Shown: piece by piece, positions 56,863 through 64,000 of the stretch
Position numbering within the stretch: the stretch's first letter is position 1
How the letters are laid out: the number at the start of each line of letters is the position of its first letter
DNA from: Enterobacter asburiae
GTDB taxonomy: Bacteria; Pseudomonadota; Gammaproteobacteria; Enterobacterales; Enterobacteriaceae
Direction of reading: 5' to 3'
DNA length: 64,000 bases
Assembly (NCBI RefSeq): GCF_021440515.1
Contig: NZ_JAKCMV010000023.1
Coordinates: 46,647 to 110,646, forward strand
The notes under the pieces: model-generated
The model's input: the letters and a program-made list of their open reading frames with translations, nothing else
Told to the model about the DNA's origin: nothing
Databases searched by the model: none
Translations under genes and position numbers: made by a program

Positions 56863-57831
56863 ATGCCGAACATTACCTGGTGCGATCTGCCAACAGATGT
56901 CTCTTTATGGCCAGGATTGCCGCTCTCTTTAAGTGGTGATGAGGTAATGCCTCTGGACTACCATGCCGGTCGTAGCGGCTGGCTGCTGTACGGACGCGGC
57001 CTGGACAAGCAGCGCCTGACGCAGTATCAAACTAAACTCGGTGCAGCGATGGTGATTGTCGCCGCCTGGTGCGTTGAAGATTATCAGGTGATCCGCCTGG
57101 CAGGCTCCCTGACGCAGCGCGCTACCCGTCTGGCGCACGACGCCGGGCTGGACGTCGCGCCGCTGGGCAAAATCCCGCATCTGAAAACCCCTGGCCTGCT
57201 GGTCATGGATATGGACTCTACCGCCATCCAGATCGAGTGCATCGATGAGCTGGCGAAGCTGGCGGGCAGCGGCGAGCTGGTGGCGGAAGTGACCGAGCGT
57301 GCGATGCGCGGCGAGCTGGATTTCACCGCCAGCCTGCGCCAGCGCGTGGCGACCCTGAAAGGGGCTGATGCCAATATCCTGCGCCAGGTGCGTGACGAGC
57401 TGCCGCTAATGCCGGGGCTGACGCAGCTGGTGTTAAAGCTTGAAACCCTCGGCTGGAAAGTGGCTATCGCCTCCGGCGGCTTCACCTTCTTCGCCGACTA
57501 CCTGCGCGACAAGCTGCGCCTCACCACCGTGGTGGCGAACGAGCTGGAGATCATGGACGGTAAACTCACCGGCCACGTGATTGGCGATATCGTGGATGCG
57601 CAGTACAAGGCCAACACGCTGACCCGCCTGGCCGAGAAGTACGACATCCCGGTCGAGCAGACGGTGGCGATTGGCGACGGCGCAAACGACCTGCCGATGA
57701 TCAAAGTGGCGGGTCTTGGCATTGCCTATCACGCCAAGCCAAAAGTGAATGAAAAGACGGAGGTCACTATCCGTCATGCTGACCTGATGGGGGTGTTCTG
57801 CATTCTCTCCGGCAGCGTTAATCAGAAATAG
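56863..57831 (+). CDS. serB: Phosphoserine phosphatase
   Basis: A 322-residue HAD enzyme, the last step of serine biosynthesis. The nucleophile motif is VMDMDSTAIQIECID (DxDST), with IASGGFTFFADYL and GDGANDLPMI. The start MPNITWCDLPTDV gives the E. coli length and has CAGGAG upstream; an in-frame ATG at 56713 inside ytjB is rejected. It is divergent from ytjB. Confidence 0.97.
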   Translation: MPNITWCDLPTDVSLWPGLPLSLSGDEVMPLDYHAGRSGWLLYGRGLDKQRLTQYQTKLGAAMVIVAAWCVEDYQVIRLAGSLTQRATRLAHDAGLDVAPLGKIPHLKTPGLLVMDMDSTAIQIECIDELAKLAGSGELVAEVTERAMRGELDFTASLRQRVATLKGADANILRQVRDELPLMPGLTQLVLKLETLGWKVAIASGGFTFFADYLRDKLRLTTVVANELEIMDGKLTGHVIGDIVDAQYKANTLTRLAEKYDIPVEQTVAIGDGANDLPMIKVAGLGIAYHAKPKVNEKTEVTIRHADLMGVFCILSGSVNQK

Positions 57832-57845
57832 TTTTGCGTTTGCAG

Positions 57846-57872
57846 GTCGGGTCAGCGTTAGCGCCACCCGGC
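57846..57872. repeat. Degenerate REP after serB
   Basis: GGTCGGGTCAGCG...GCGCCACCCGGC is a decayed REP palindrome in the 73-bp serB-radA gap. Confidence 0.6.
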
Positions 57873-57904
57873 GTGCAGGCGGCAGAGAAATAACGAGGTA
57901 AACC

Positions 57905-59290
57905 GTGGCGAAAGCTCCAAAACGCGCATTTGTCTGTAACGAATGTGGTGCCGATTATCCGCGCTGGCAGGGGCAATGCAGCGCCTGTCACGCCTGGAAC
58001 ACCATTACCGAAGTGCGCGGCGTGGCCGCTTCGCCGAGCGTGGCCCGCAACGAACGCCTGAGCGGTTACGCGGGTAATGCGGGCGTGGCGAAGGTCCAGA
58101 AGCTCTCGGACATCAGCCTGGAAGAGCTGCCGCGTTTCTCGACCGGATTCAAAGAGTTCGACCGCGTGCTGGGCGGCGGCGTGGTGCCGGGCAGCGCGAT
58201 CCTGATTGGCGGTAACCCGGGTGCGGGTAAATCAACGCTGCTGCTGCAAACGCTGTGCAAGCTCGCCGAACAGATGAAAACCCTGTACGTCACCGGGGAA
58301 GAGTCCTTACAGCAGGTGGCGATGCGCGCCCACCGTCTGGGGCTGCCGACCGGCAACCTGAACATGCTTTCGGAAACCAGCATCGAACAGATCTGCATGA
58401 TTGCCGAAGAAGAGCAGCCGAAGCTGATGGTGATCGACTCCATTCAGGTGATGCACATGGCGGATATCCAGTCGTCGCCGGGCAGCGTGGCGCAGGTGCG
58501 CGAAACCGCTGCCTACCTGACGCGCTTCGCCAAGACGCGCGGCGTGGCGATTGTGATGGTTGGCCACGTCACCAAAGACGGCTCGCTGGCGGGCCCTAAA
58601 GTGCTTGAACACTGTATCGACTGCTCGGTGATGCTCGACGGCGATGCCGATTCCCGCTTCCGCACCCTGCGCAGCCACAAAAACCGCTTTGGTGCCGTGA
58701 ACGAGCTGGGCGTCTTCGCCATGACCGAACAGGGGCTGCGCGAAGTGAGCAACCCGTCGGCTATCTTCCTGAGCCGGGGCGACGAAGTCACTTCCGGCAG
58801 CTCGGTGATGGTGCTGTGGGAAGGCACGCGCCCGCTGCTGGTTGAGATTCAGGCGCTGGTGGATCACTCGATGATGGGCAATCCGCGACGCGTGGCGGTC
58901 GGTCTGGAACAGAACCGTTTGGCTATCCTGCTGGCGGTGCTGCACCGTCACGGCGGGCTGCAAATGGCTGATCAGGACGTCTTCGTGAACGTCGTCGGCG
59001 GCGTAAAAGTCTCTGAAACCAGCGCCGACCTGGCGCTGCTGCTGGCGATGGTCTCCAGCCTGCGCGACAGGCCGCTGCCGCAGGATCTGGTGGTGTTTGG
59101 TGAAGTCGGGCTGGCGGGGGAAATCCGTCCGGTGCCGAGCGGCCAGGAGCGTATCTCCGAAGCGGCTAAACACGGCTTCCGCCGCGCGATTGTGCCTGCC
59201 GCCAACGTGCCGAAAAAAATCCCGGAAGGGATGAAGGTCTTCGGCGTGAAAAAACTCGCAGATGCGTTAAATGTCTTTGACGACTTATAA
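57905..59290 (+). CDS. radA: DNA repair protein RadA
   Basis: A 461-residue RecA-like, DnaB-fold helicase with a GTG start and AACGAGG upstream. The N-terminal zinc finger is CNECGADYPRWQGQCSAC, Walker A is GGNPGAGKSTLLLQ, the RadA-specific KNRFG is in SHKNRFGAVNE, and a Lon-like domain forms the C-terminus (VFGEVGLAGEIRPV). It promotes branch migration in recombinational repair. It lies 37 bp before nadR. Confidence 0.97.
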   Translation: MAKAPKRAFVCNECGADYPRWQGQCSACHAWNTITEVRGVAASPSVARNERLSGYAGNAGVAKVQKLSDISLEELPRFSTGFKEFDRVLGGGVVPGSAILIGGNPGAGKSTLLLQTLCKLAEQMKTLYVTGEESLQQVAMRAHRLGLPTGNLNMLSETSIEQICMIAEEEQPKLMVIDSIQVMHMADIQSSPGSVAQVRETAAYLTRFAKTRGVAIVMVGHVTKDGSLAGPKVLEHCIDCSVMLDGDADSRFRTLRSHKNRFGAVNELGVFAMTEQGLREVSNPSAIFLSRGDEVTSGSSVMVLWEGTRPLLVEIQALVDHSMMGNPRRVAVGLEQNRLAILLAVLHRHGGLQMADQDVFVNVVGGVKVSETSADLALLLAMVSSLRDRPLPQDLVVFGEVGLAGEIRPVPSGQERISEAAKHGFRRAIVPAANVPKKIPEGMKVFGVKKLADALNVFDDL

Positions 59291-59327
59291 TTACGTAAAT
59301 TGGATTTTGCAGGAGGCACCGTAATTC

Positions 59328-60560
59328 ATGTCATCATTTGACTATCTCAAGACCGCAATCCGCCAGAAAGGCTGCACCTTGCAGCAGGTGGCGGACGCCA
59401 GCGGCATGACCAAAGGCTATCTGAGCCAGCTCCTGAACGCCAAAATCAAAAGCCCCAGCGCGCAAAAGCTGGAAGCATTACACCGCTTTCTGGGCCTTGA
59501 GTTCCCGCGGATGCAGAAGAACATCGGCGTGGTGTTCGGCAAGTTTTACCCGCTGCATACCGGCCATATTTATCTGATCCAGCGCGCCTGTAGCCAGGTG
59601 GACGAGCTGCACATCATCATGGGCTATGACGAAACCCGCGACCGCCAGCTTTTTGAAGACAGCGCCATGTCTCAACAGCCGACGGTGCCGGATCGCCTGC
59701 GCTGGCTGCTCCAGACCTTTAAATACCAGAAAAATATCCGCATTCATGCCTTTAACGAAGAGGGCATGGAGCCGTATCCGCACGGCTGGGACGTGTGGAG
59801 CAACGGCATCAAAGGGTTTATGGAAGAGAAGGGCATTGCCCCGAACTGGATCTACACCTCTGAAGAGTCCGACGCGCCGCAGTTCCGCGAGCATCTGGGC
59901 ATCGAAACCGTGCTGATCGATCCTAAGCGTACCTTTATGAACATCAGCGGCGCGCAGATCCGCGAAAACCCGTTCCGCTACTGGGACTATATTCCGACCG
60001 AAGTGAAGCCCTTCTTCGTGCGCACCGTCGCCATTCTGGGCGGGGAGTCGAGCGGGAAATCAACGCTGGTCAACAAGCTGGCAAACATCTTCAACACCAC
60101 CAGCGCGTGGGAATACGGGCGGGATTACGTTTTCTCGCATCTCGGCGGCGACGAGATGGCGCTCCAGTATTCCGACTACGACAAAATCGCGCTGGGACAC
60201 GCCCAGTACATTGATTTCGCAGTGAAATACGCCAACAAAGTTGCCTTTATCGATACCGACTTTGTGACGACGCAGGCGTTCTGCAAAAAGTATGAAGGGC
60301 GCGAGCACCCGTTCGTGCAGGCGCTGATTGATGAATACCGCTTCGACCTGGTGATCCTGCTGGAGAACAACACGCCGTGGGTCGCCGACGGAATGCGCAG
60401 CCTCGGCAGCTCCGTGGACCGCAAGGTGTTCCAGACCATGCTGGTGGAGATGCTCAACGAGAACAACGTTGAGTTTGTGCACGTCGAAGAGTCAGATTAC
60501 GACACCCGTTTCCTGCGCTGCGTTGAGCTGGTGAAGGAGATGATGGGCGAGCAGGGGTAA
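59328..60560 (+). CDS. nadR: Trifunctional NAD regulator NadR
   Basis: A 410-residue protein. The N-terminal HTH (about residues 4-52, LQQVADASGMTKGYLSQLLN) represses NAD biosynthesis genes. The central NMN adenylyltransferase domain starts with GKFYPLHTGH near residue 71, and the C-terminal ribosylnicotinamide kinase domain has Walker A GGESSGKSTLVNKL near 235. Length is that of E. coli. It follows radA closely. Confidence 0.97.
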   Translation: MSSFDYLKTAIRQKGCTLQQVADASGMTKGYLSQLLNAKIKSPSAQKLEALHRFLGLEFPRMQKNIGVVFGKFYPLHTGHIYLIQRACSQVDELHIIMGYDETRDRQLFEDSAMSQQPTVPDRLRWLLQTFKYQKNIRIHAFNEEGMEPYPHGWDVWSNGIKGFMEEKGIAPNWIYTSEESDAPQFREHLGIETVLIDPKRTFMNISGAQIRENPFRYWDYIPTEVKPFFVRTVAILGGESSGKSTLVNKLANIFNTTSAWEYGRDYVFSHLGGDEMALQYSDYDKIALGHAQYIDFAVKYANKVAFIDTDFVTTQAFCKKYEGREHPFVQALIDEYRFDLVILLENNTPWVADGMRSLGSSVDRKVFQTMLVEMLNENNVEFVHVEESDYDTRFLRCVELVKEMMGEQG

Positions 60561-60571
60561 GCGTTAACCTC

Positions 60572-60613
60572 CCTCTCCCTGTGGGAGAGGGTCGGGGTGA
60601 GGGCATCAGACCA
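60572..60613 (+). repeat. Dispersed palindromic repeat, copy F
   Basis: CCCTCTCCCTGTGGGAGAGGG with the tail GTCGGGGTGAGGGCATCAGACC. It fills the gap between the convergent nadR and oxidoreductase genes and abuts the stop codon of the latter, as copies D and E abut hpaF and lplA. Confidence 0.85.
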
Positions 60614-60614
60614 C

Positions 60615-61616
60615 TCAGAACTGAACCACCACTTTCCCGCGCATATGCCCGTCCAGCACTTTGCGGTGCGCCTCGGTAATGCTTTCCACGCTTAATCCGT
60701 GCAGCGTTTCGCTGAGCGAGCTTTCCACCACGCCGTCATCCACCAGCTTCGCCACGTCGTTGAGGATCTCCCCCTGACGCGCCATATCGGCGGTCTGGTA
60801 CATGCTGCGGGTGTACATAAACTCCCAGTGCAGGGCGGCGGATTTGGATTTCAGCTTGTCCTGGTTCAGCGGATGTTCATTCTCCACGATGGAACAGATA
60901 TGTCCCTGCGGGGCGATCAGTTCGCTCACCGCGTTCCAGTGCCCGTCGGTATCGTTGAGAATAAAAATGTAATCCACAAAGGTAATGCCCTCTTTTGCCA
61001 GCTCACCCTTCAGATCCCGGTAGTTCACCACTACATCCGCGCCGCGATCGCGACACCACTGGGCGGAATCTTCTCGTGACGCCGTCGCGATGATCTTCAC
61101 CCTGCTGTTGTGCTTCGCAAACGGGATCGCCAGGGATCCGACGCCGCCCGCGCCGCCGATGATCAGCAGCGTTTTTTCCGATCCGGCATCCTGAATATTC
61201 AGGCGTTCAAACAGCCCTTCCCAGGCGGTCAGCGCGGTCAGGGGCAGCGCCGCAGAGGCCGCCCAGTCAAGGCTGGCGGGCTTATGTCCGACAATGCGCG
61301 CGTCGATAAGCTGGTGGGTGGTGTTACTGCCGGGACGGGTGATGTCCCCCGCGTACCACACTTCGTCGCCCGGCTTGAATCCGGTCACTGCGCTGCCGAC
61401 GGCGGTGACGATCCCGCTGGCGTCCCAGCCGAGAACTCGCGGCGTTTGCAGACCTTTTTTGGCGATATCGACGTGAACTTTGGTATCCACCGGGTTTACC
61501 GATACGGCTTTTACTTCGACCAGCAGATCGCGCTCGCCCGGCTCGGGCAGGGGCAGGGTGATTTCGATAAACGTGGAAGGATTTTCCGGGTTAACGGCGA
61601 CGGCTTTAACTGACAT
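60615..61616 (-). CDS. MDR-family zinc-type alcohol dehydrogenase-like oxidoreductase
   Basis: A 333-residue medium-chain dehydrogenase/reductase. The GroES-like domain (about 1-130) has VNPVDTKVHVDIA and GWDASGIVTAVG, and the Rossmann fold has LIIGGAGGVGSLAIPFAK near residue 155. Catalytic zinc cysteines are missing, so it is probably a NADPH-dependent quinone/enone reductase. It is divergent from a LysR gene, with 108 bp between, which probably controls it. The substrate is unknown. Confidence 0.88.
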   Translation of the reverse strand: MSVKAVAVNPENPSTFIEITLPLPEPGERDLLVEVKAVSVNPVDTKVHVDIAKKGLQTPRVLGWDASGIVTAVGSAVTGFKPGDEVWYAGDITRPGSNTTHQLIDARIVGHKPASLDWAASAALPLTALTAWEGLFERLNIQDAGSEKTLLIIGGAGGVGSLAIPFAKHNSRVKIIATASREDSAQWCRDRGADVVVNYRDLKGELAKEGITFVDYIFILNDTDGHWNAVSELIAPQGHICSIVENEHPLNQDKLKSKSAALHWEFMYTRSMYQTADMARQGEILNDVAKLVDDGVVESSLSETLHGLSVESITEAHRKVLDGHMRGKVVVQF

Positions 61617-61724
61617 GGTGTGCTCCTCAATGGAATGCGTTGTGTTGAGGCTAGTCTATAAAGTGGACAGCTGCGTGATAAGATGGACAATCAAGAACTC
61701 AGCGTTCGCACAGGGTGAACAATC

Positions 61725-62624
61725 ATGTTTAAACAGCTACATGACATGGCGCTGTTTGCGCTGGTGGCCGAGATGGGCAGTTTTACCGCCGCCGCGCAAA
61801 AAGCCGGGCTGCCGAAGTCCAGCGTCAGCCAGCGCATCAGCCAGCTCGAACAGCAGGTGGGCATCCGGCTGCTGAACCGCACCACGCGCAGGCTTAATCT
61901 GACCTTTGCGGGGGAGCACTATCTGGTGCACTGCCGGGAGATGCTGGCCGCCAGCGAGCGGGCGGAGTACGCCATTCAGCGCCTGCGGGATAACCCGAGC
62001 GGGAGGCTTCGCATTACCTGCCCGGCGGGGCTGGGGGCGACGCTGCTGGCGCATATGAACGCCGAGTTCCAGCGCCGCTACCCGGACGTGTCCCTGGACG
62101 TCTCGATTTCGGACGACGTGGTGGATCTGGTGGAGTCTGGCTTTGACGTGGCGCTGCGCACCGGTAAGCCGCAGGACTCTTCCCTGATTGGCCGGATGAT
62201 TGGGCACTGCCCGCGCTACATGCTGGCGTCGCCGGACTACCTCGCGCGTTTTGCTCCGCTCGAACACCCCCGCCAGCTGGTAGAGCACCGCTGCATCACC
62301 CACAAAGCCTGGTCGGAGTGGGTATTGCAGCGCGGCAGTGAGGATTATCGCTATCTGCCGGATAACGCCCATCTGACGGATAACCTGGTTTACGCGCGCG
62401 AGTGTGCGATTGCCGGTGCCGGGATCACGCTGCTGCCCGCCTTTTTGCTGGAAGATAAGGTCGAGAAAGGGGCGCTGGTGCAGGTGCTGTCTGAGTGGAA
62501 CGTGGAGGGTAACGATCTGTGGCTGGCCTATCCGAGCCGCAAGCTGAACTCGCCTGCGCTGATGAGCTATATCGACTTTGCGATGCAGTTTGATGAGGTG
62601 AAGCGGTTTTATGTGGGGCGTTGA
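61725..62624 (+). CDS. LysR-family transcriptional regulator
   Basis: A 299-residue LysR regulator. The HTH is at about residues 1-60 (VAEMGSFTAAAQKAGLPKSS; VSQRISQLEQQVGIRLLNRT), and the effector domain covers about 90-299. It is divergent from the oxidoreductase gene at 60615-61616, a typical LysR-target arrangement; quinones or electrophiles are plausible effectors, by analogy only. A BIME follows. Confidence 0.9.
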   Translation: MFKQLHDMALFALVAEMGSFTAAAQKAGLPKSSVSQRISQLEQQVGIRLLNRTTRRLNLTFAGEHYLVHCREMLAASERAEYAIQRLRDNPSGRLRITCPAGLGATLLAHMNAEFQRRYPDVSLDVSISDDVVDLVESGFDVALRTGKPQDSSLIGRMIGHCPRYMLASPDYLARFAPLEHPRQLVEHRCITHKAWSEWVLQRGSEDYRYLPDNAHLTDNLVYARECAIAGAGITLLPAFLLEDKVEKGALVQVLSEWNVEGNDLWLAYPSRKLNSPALMSYIDFAMQFDEVKRFYVGR

Positions 62625-62629
62625 AAAAA

Positions 62630-62707
62630 GCCGGGTGGCGCTCACGCTTACCCGGCCTACAAACTGCACGTAACCGTAGGCCGGGTAAGGCGAAGCCGCC
62701 ACCCGGC
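62630..62707. repeat. REP pair (BIME)
   Basis: Two inverted REP units (62630-62660, GCCGGGTGGCGC...TTACCCGGCCTAC, and 62677-62707) fill the gap between the convergent LysR gene and ettA. Confidence 0.88.
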
Positions 62708-62717
62708 ACTCAGGCAC

Positions 62718-64000
62718 TTACTTTGCAATACGCTTGTACTTAATACGCTTCGGCTCCAGCGCATCGGCGCCCAGCGTGCGTTTTTTGTACTCTTCGTATT
62801 CGGTGAAGTTACCTTCGAAGAACTCCACTTTACCCTCGTCCTGGTAATCCAGAATATGGGTCGCGATACGGTCAAGGAACCAGCGGTCGTGCGAGATAAC
62901 CATTGCGCAGCCCGGGAACTCCAGCAGGGCGTTTTCCAGCGCGCGCAGGGTTTCGATATCCAGGTCGTTTGTTGGTTCATCGAGCAGCAGAACGTTACCG
63001 CCAACCTGCAACAGCTTCGCCAGGTGCAGACGACCGCGCTCACCGCCGGACAGCTCGCCCACGCGTTTGCCCTGGTCGGTGCCTTTGAAGTTAAAGCGGC
63101 CTACGTAGGCGCGGCTTGGCATCTCGGTGTTGCCGATACGCATGATATCCAGACCGCCGGAGACTTCTTCCCACACGGTTTTGCTGTTATCCATCGCGTC
63201 ACGGAACTGGTCAACGGAGGCCAGCTTCACGGTCTCACCCAGGGTGATTGAGCCGCTGTCTGGCTGCTCCTGACCGGACATCATACGGAACAGGGTAGAT
63301 TTACCCGCGCCGTTCGGACCGATGATCCCGACGATAGCGCCTTTCGGCACGGAGAAGCTCAGGTCGTCGATCAGCAGGCGGTCGCCGTAAGACTTACGCA
63401 GGTTGCTGACTTCAACCACTTTATCCCCCAGACGTGCTCCAGGTGGAATAAACAGTTCGTTGGTTTCGTTACGTTTCTGGTATTCGGTGTTGTTCAGCTC
63501 TTCGAAGCGTGCCAGACGGGCTTTGCCCTTAGACTGACGGCCCTTCGCGCCCTGACGAACCCACTCCAGCTCTTTCTCGATAGACTTACGACGCGCCGCT
63601 TCCTGAGAAGCTTCCTGCGCCAGACGCTGATCTTTCTGCTCCAGCCAGGAGGAGTAGTTACCTTCCCACGGAATACCTTCACCGCGGTCCAGCTCCAGGA
63701 TCCAGCCCGCCACGTTGTCGAGGAAGTAACGGTCGTGGGTAATCGCCACCACGGTGCCTTCGAAGTCGTGCAGGAAGCGTTCCAGCCAGGCGACGGATTC
63801 CGCATCCAGGTGGTTCGTTGGTTCGTCGAGCAGCAGCATGTCTGGTTTTTCCAGCAGCAGGCGGCACAGCGCCACGCGGCGGCGTTCACCACCGGAGAGC
63901 TTCTCGATTTTGGCATCCCAGTCCGGCAGGCGCAGGGCATCCGCCGCGCGCTCCAGCTGCACGTTCAGGTTATGCCCGTCGTGCGCCTGGATGATCTCTT
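62718..64000 (-). CDS. ettA: Energy-dependent translational throttle protein EttA, 5' end missing
   Basis: An ABC-F ATPase, partial: the frame is open to the right edge (bases to 64000 encode [16 protein letters not shown] in frame), so the first roughly 125-130 residues, including the first Walker A, lie outside. Visible are the first signature [16 protein letters not shown] and Walker [13 protein letters not shown], the P-site tRNA-interaction linker with the basic [20 protein letters not shown], and a complete second cassette ([35 protein letters not shown]). EttA binds the ribosomal E site and gates translation by ADP/ATP ratio. The C-terminus [13 protein letters not shown] is intact. Confidence 0.97.
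   Translation of the reverse strand, partial: EIIQAHDGHNLNVQLERAADALRLPDWDAKIEKLSGGERRRVALCRLLLEKPDMLLLDEPTNHLDAESVAWLERFLHDFEGTVVAITHDRYFLDNVAGWILELDRGEGIPWEGNYSSWLEQKDQRLAQEASQEAARRKSIEKELEWVRQGAKGRQSKGKARLARFEELNNTEYQKRNETNELFIPPGARLGDKVVEVSNLRKSYGDRLLIDDLSFSVPKGAIVGIIGPNGAGKSTLFRMMSGQEQPDSGSITLGETVKLASVDQFRDAMDNSKTVWEEVSGGLDIMRIGNTEMPSRAYVGRFNFKGTDQGKRVGELSGGERGRLHLAKLLQVGGNVLLLDEPTNDLDIETLRALENALLEFPGCAMVISHDRWFLDRIATHILDYQDEGKVEFFEGNFTEYEEYKKRTLGADALEPKRIKYKRIAK

Overview
The window is chromosomal DNA of a gamma-proteobacterium of the order Enterobacterales, most likely Enterobacter or a close relative (Lelliottia, Klebsiella group). The evidence is gene content and order: yjiA-yjiX-btsT, an hpa cluster between btsT and tsr, then opgB-yjjA-dnaC-dnaT, yjjB-yjjP, yjjQ-bglJ, fhuF, three tRNA-Leu genes, rsmC-holD-rimI-yjjG-prfC, osmY-ytjA-yjjU-yjjV, yjjW-yjjI, deoCABD, lplA, ytjB/serB, radA-nadR and ettA. 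This is the backbone next to the terminus of the E. coli map (about 98-100 min). Species cannot be fixed from the sequence alone. No insertion sequence, prophage, CRISPR array or integrase was seen.

Layout. 0.2-2.9 kb: a tight MarR / HlyD adaptor / DUF2955 membrane protein operon, probably an efflux unit. 2.9-6.7 kb: yjiN, a succinate-semialdehyde dehydrogenase, and a two-gene envelope operon (YfaZ-like porin and small lipoprotein). 7.1-10.5 kb: yjiA, yjiX and the pyruvate transporter btsT with a textbook BtsR operator. 11.1-22.1 kb: a complete 4-hydroxyphenylacetate pathway (hpaR, hpaGEDFHI, hpaX, hpaA, hpaBC), which converts 4-HPA to pyruvate and succinic semialdehyde; the dehydrogenase at 4.4-5.8 kb could take the latter into the TCA cycle. 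22.2-25.9 kb: tsr with a sigma-28 promoter, then a CadC/MarT-like membrane regulator, a FidL-like partner and an orphan LuxR-type regulator. 26-33.6 kb: opgB, yjjA, primosome genes dnaTC, peroxide defence (ohr, ohrR), a TetR regulator and the yjjPB exporter. 34-40 kb: yjjQ-bglJ in AT-rich DNA, a YbaK-like protein, an orphan PTS EIIC with a putative leader ORF, and the iron-related genes fhuF and yjjZ flanking a diguanylate cyclase. 40-45 kb: tRNA-Leu(CAG) x3, then translation and replication genes. 45-64 kb: osmY and the deo nucleoside-catabolic operon with its long-range DeoR operators preserved in yjjI, followed by lplA, serB, radA, nadR, an oxidoreductase/LysR pair and ettA, which runs off the right end.

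Two families of short palindromic repeats lie between genes. One is the classic enterobacterial REP/BIME type. The other is built around CCCTCTCCC-GGGAGAGGG with a GGGTGAGGG tail, has seven copies here, and in one place supplies the last codons of hpaA. I see no clear new large system. The best candidates for new biology are the 35-codon ORF and duplicated AACCGGTT boxes ahead of the orphan EIIC, the cluster of membrane/LuxR regulators after tsr, the repeat-encoded tail of HpaA, and the cyclase gene inserted between two Fur-box genes.
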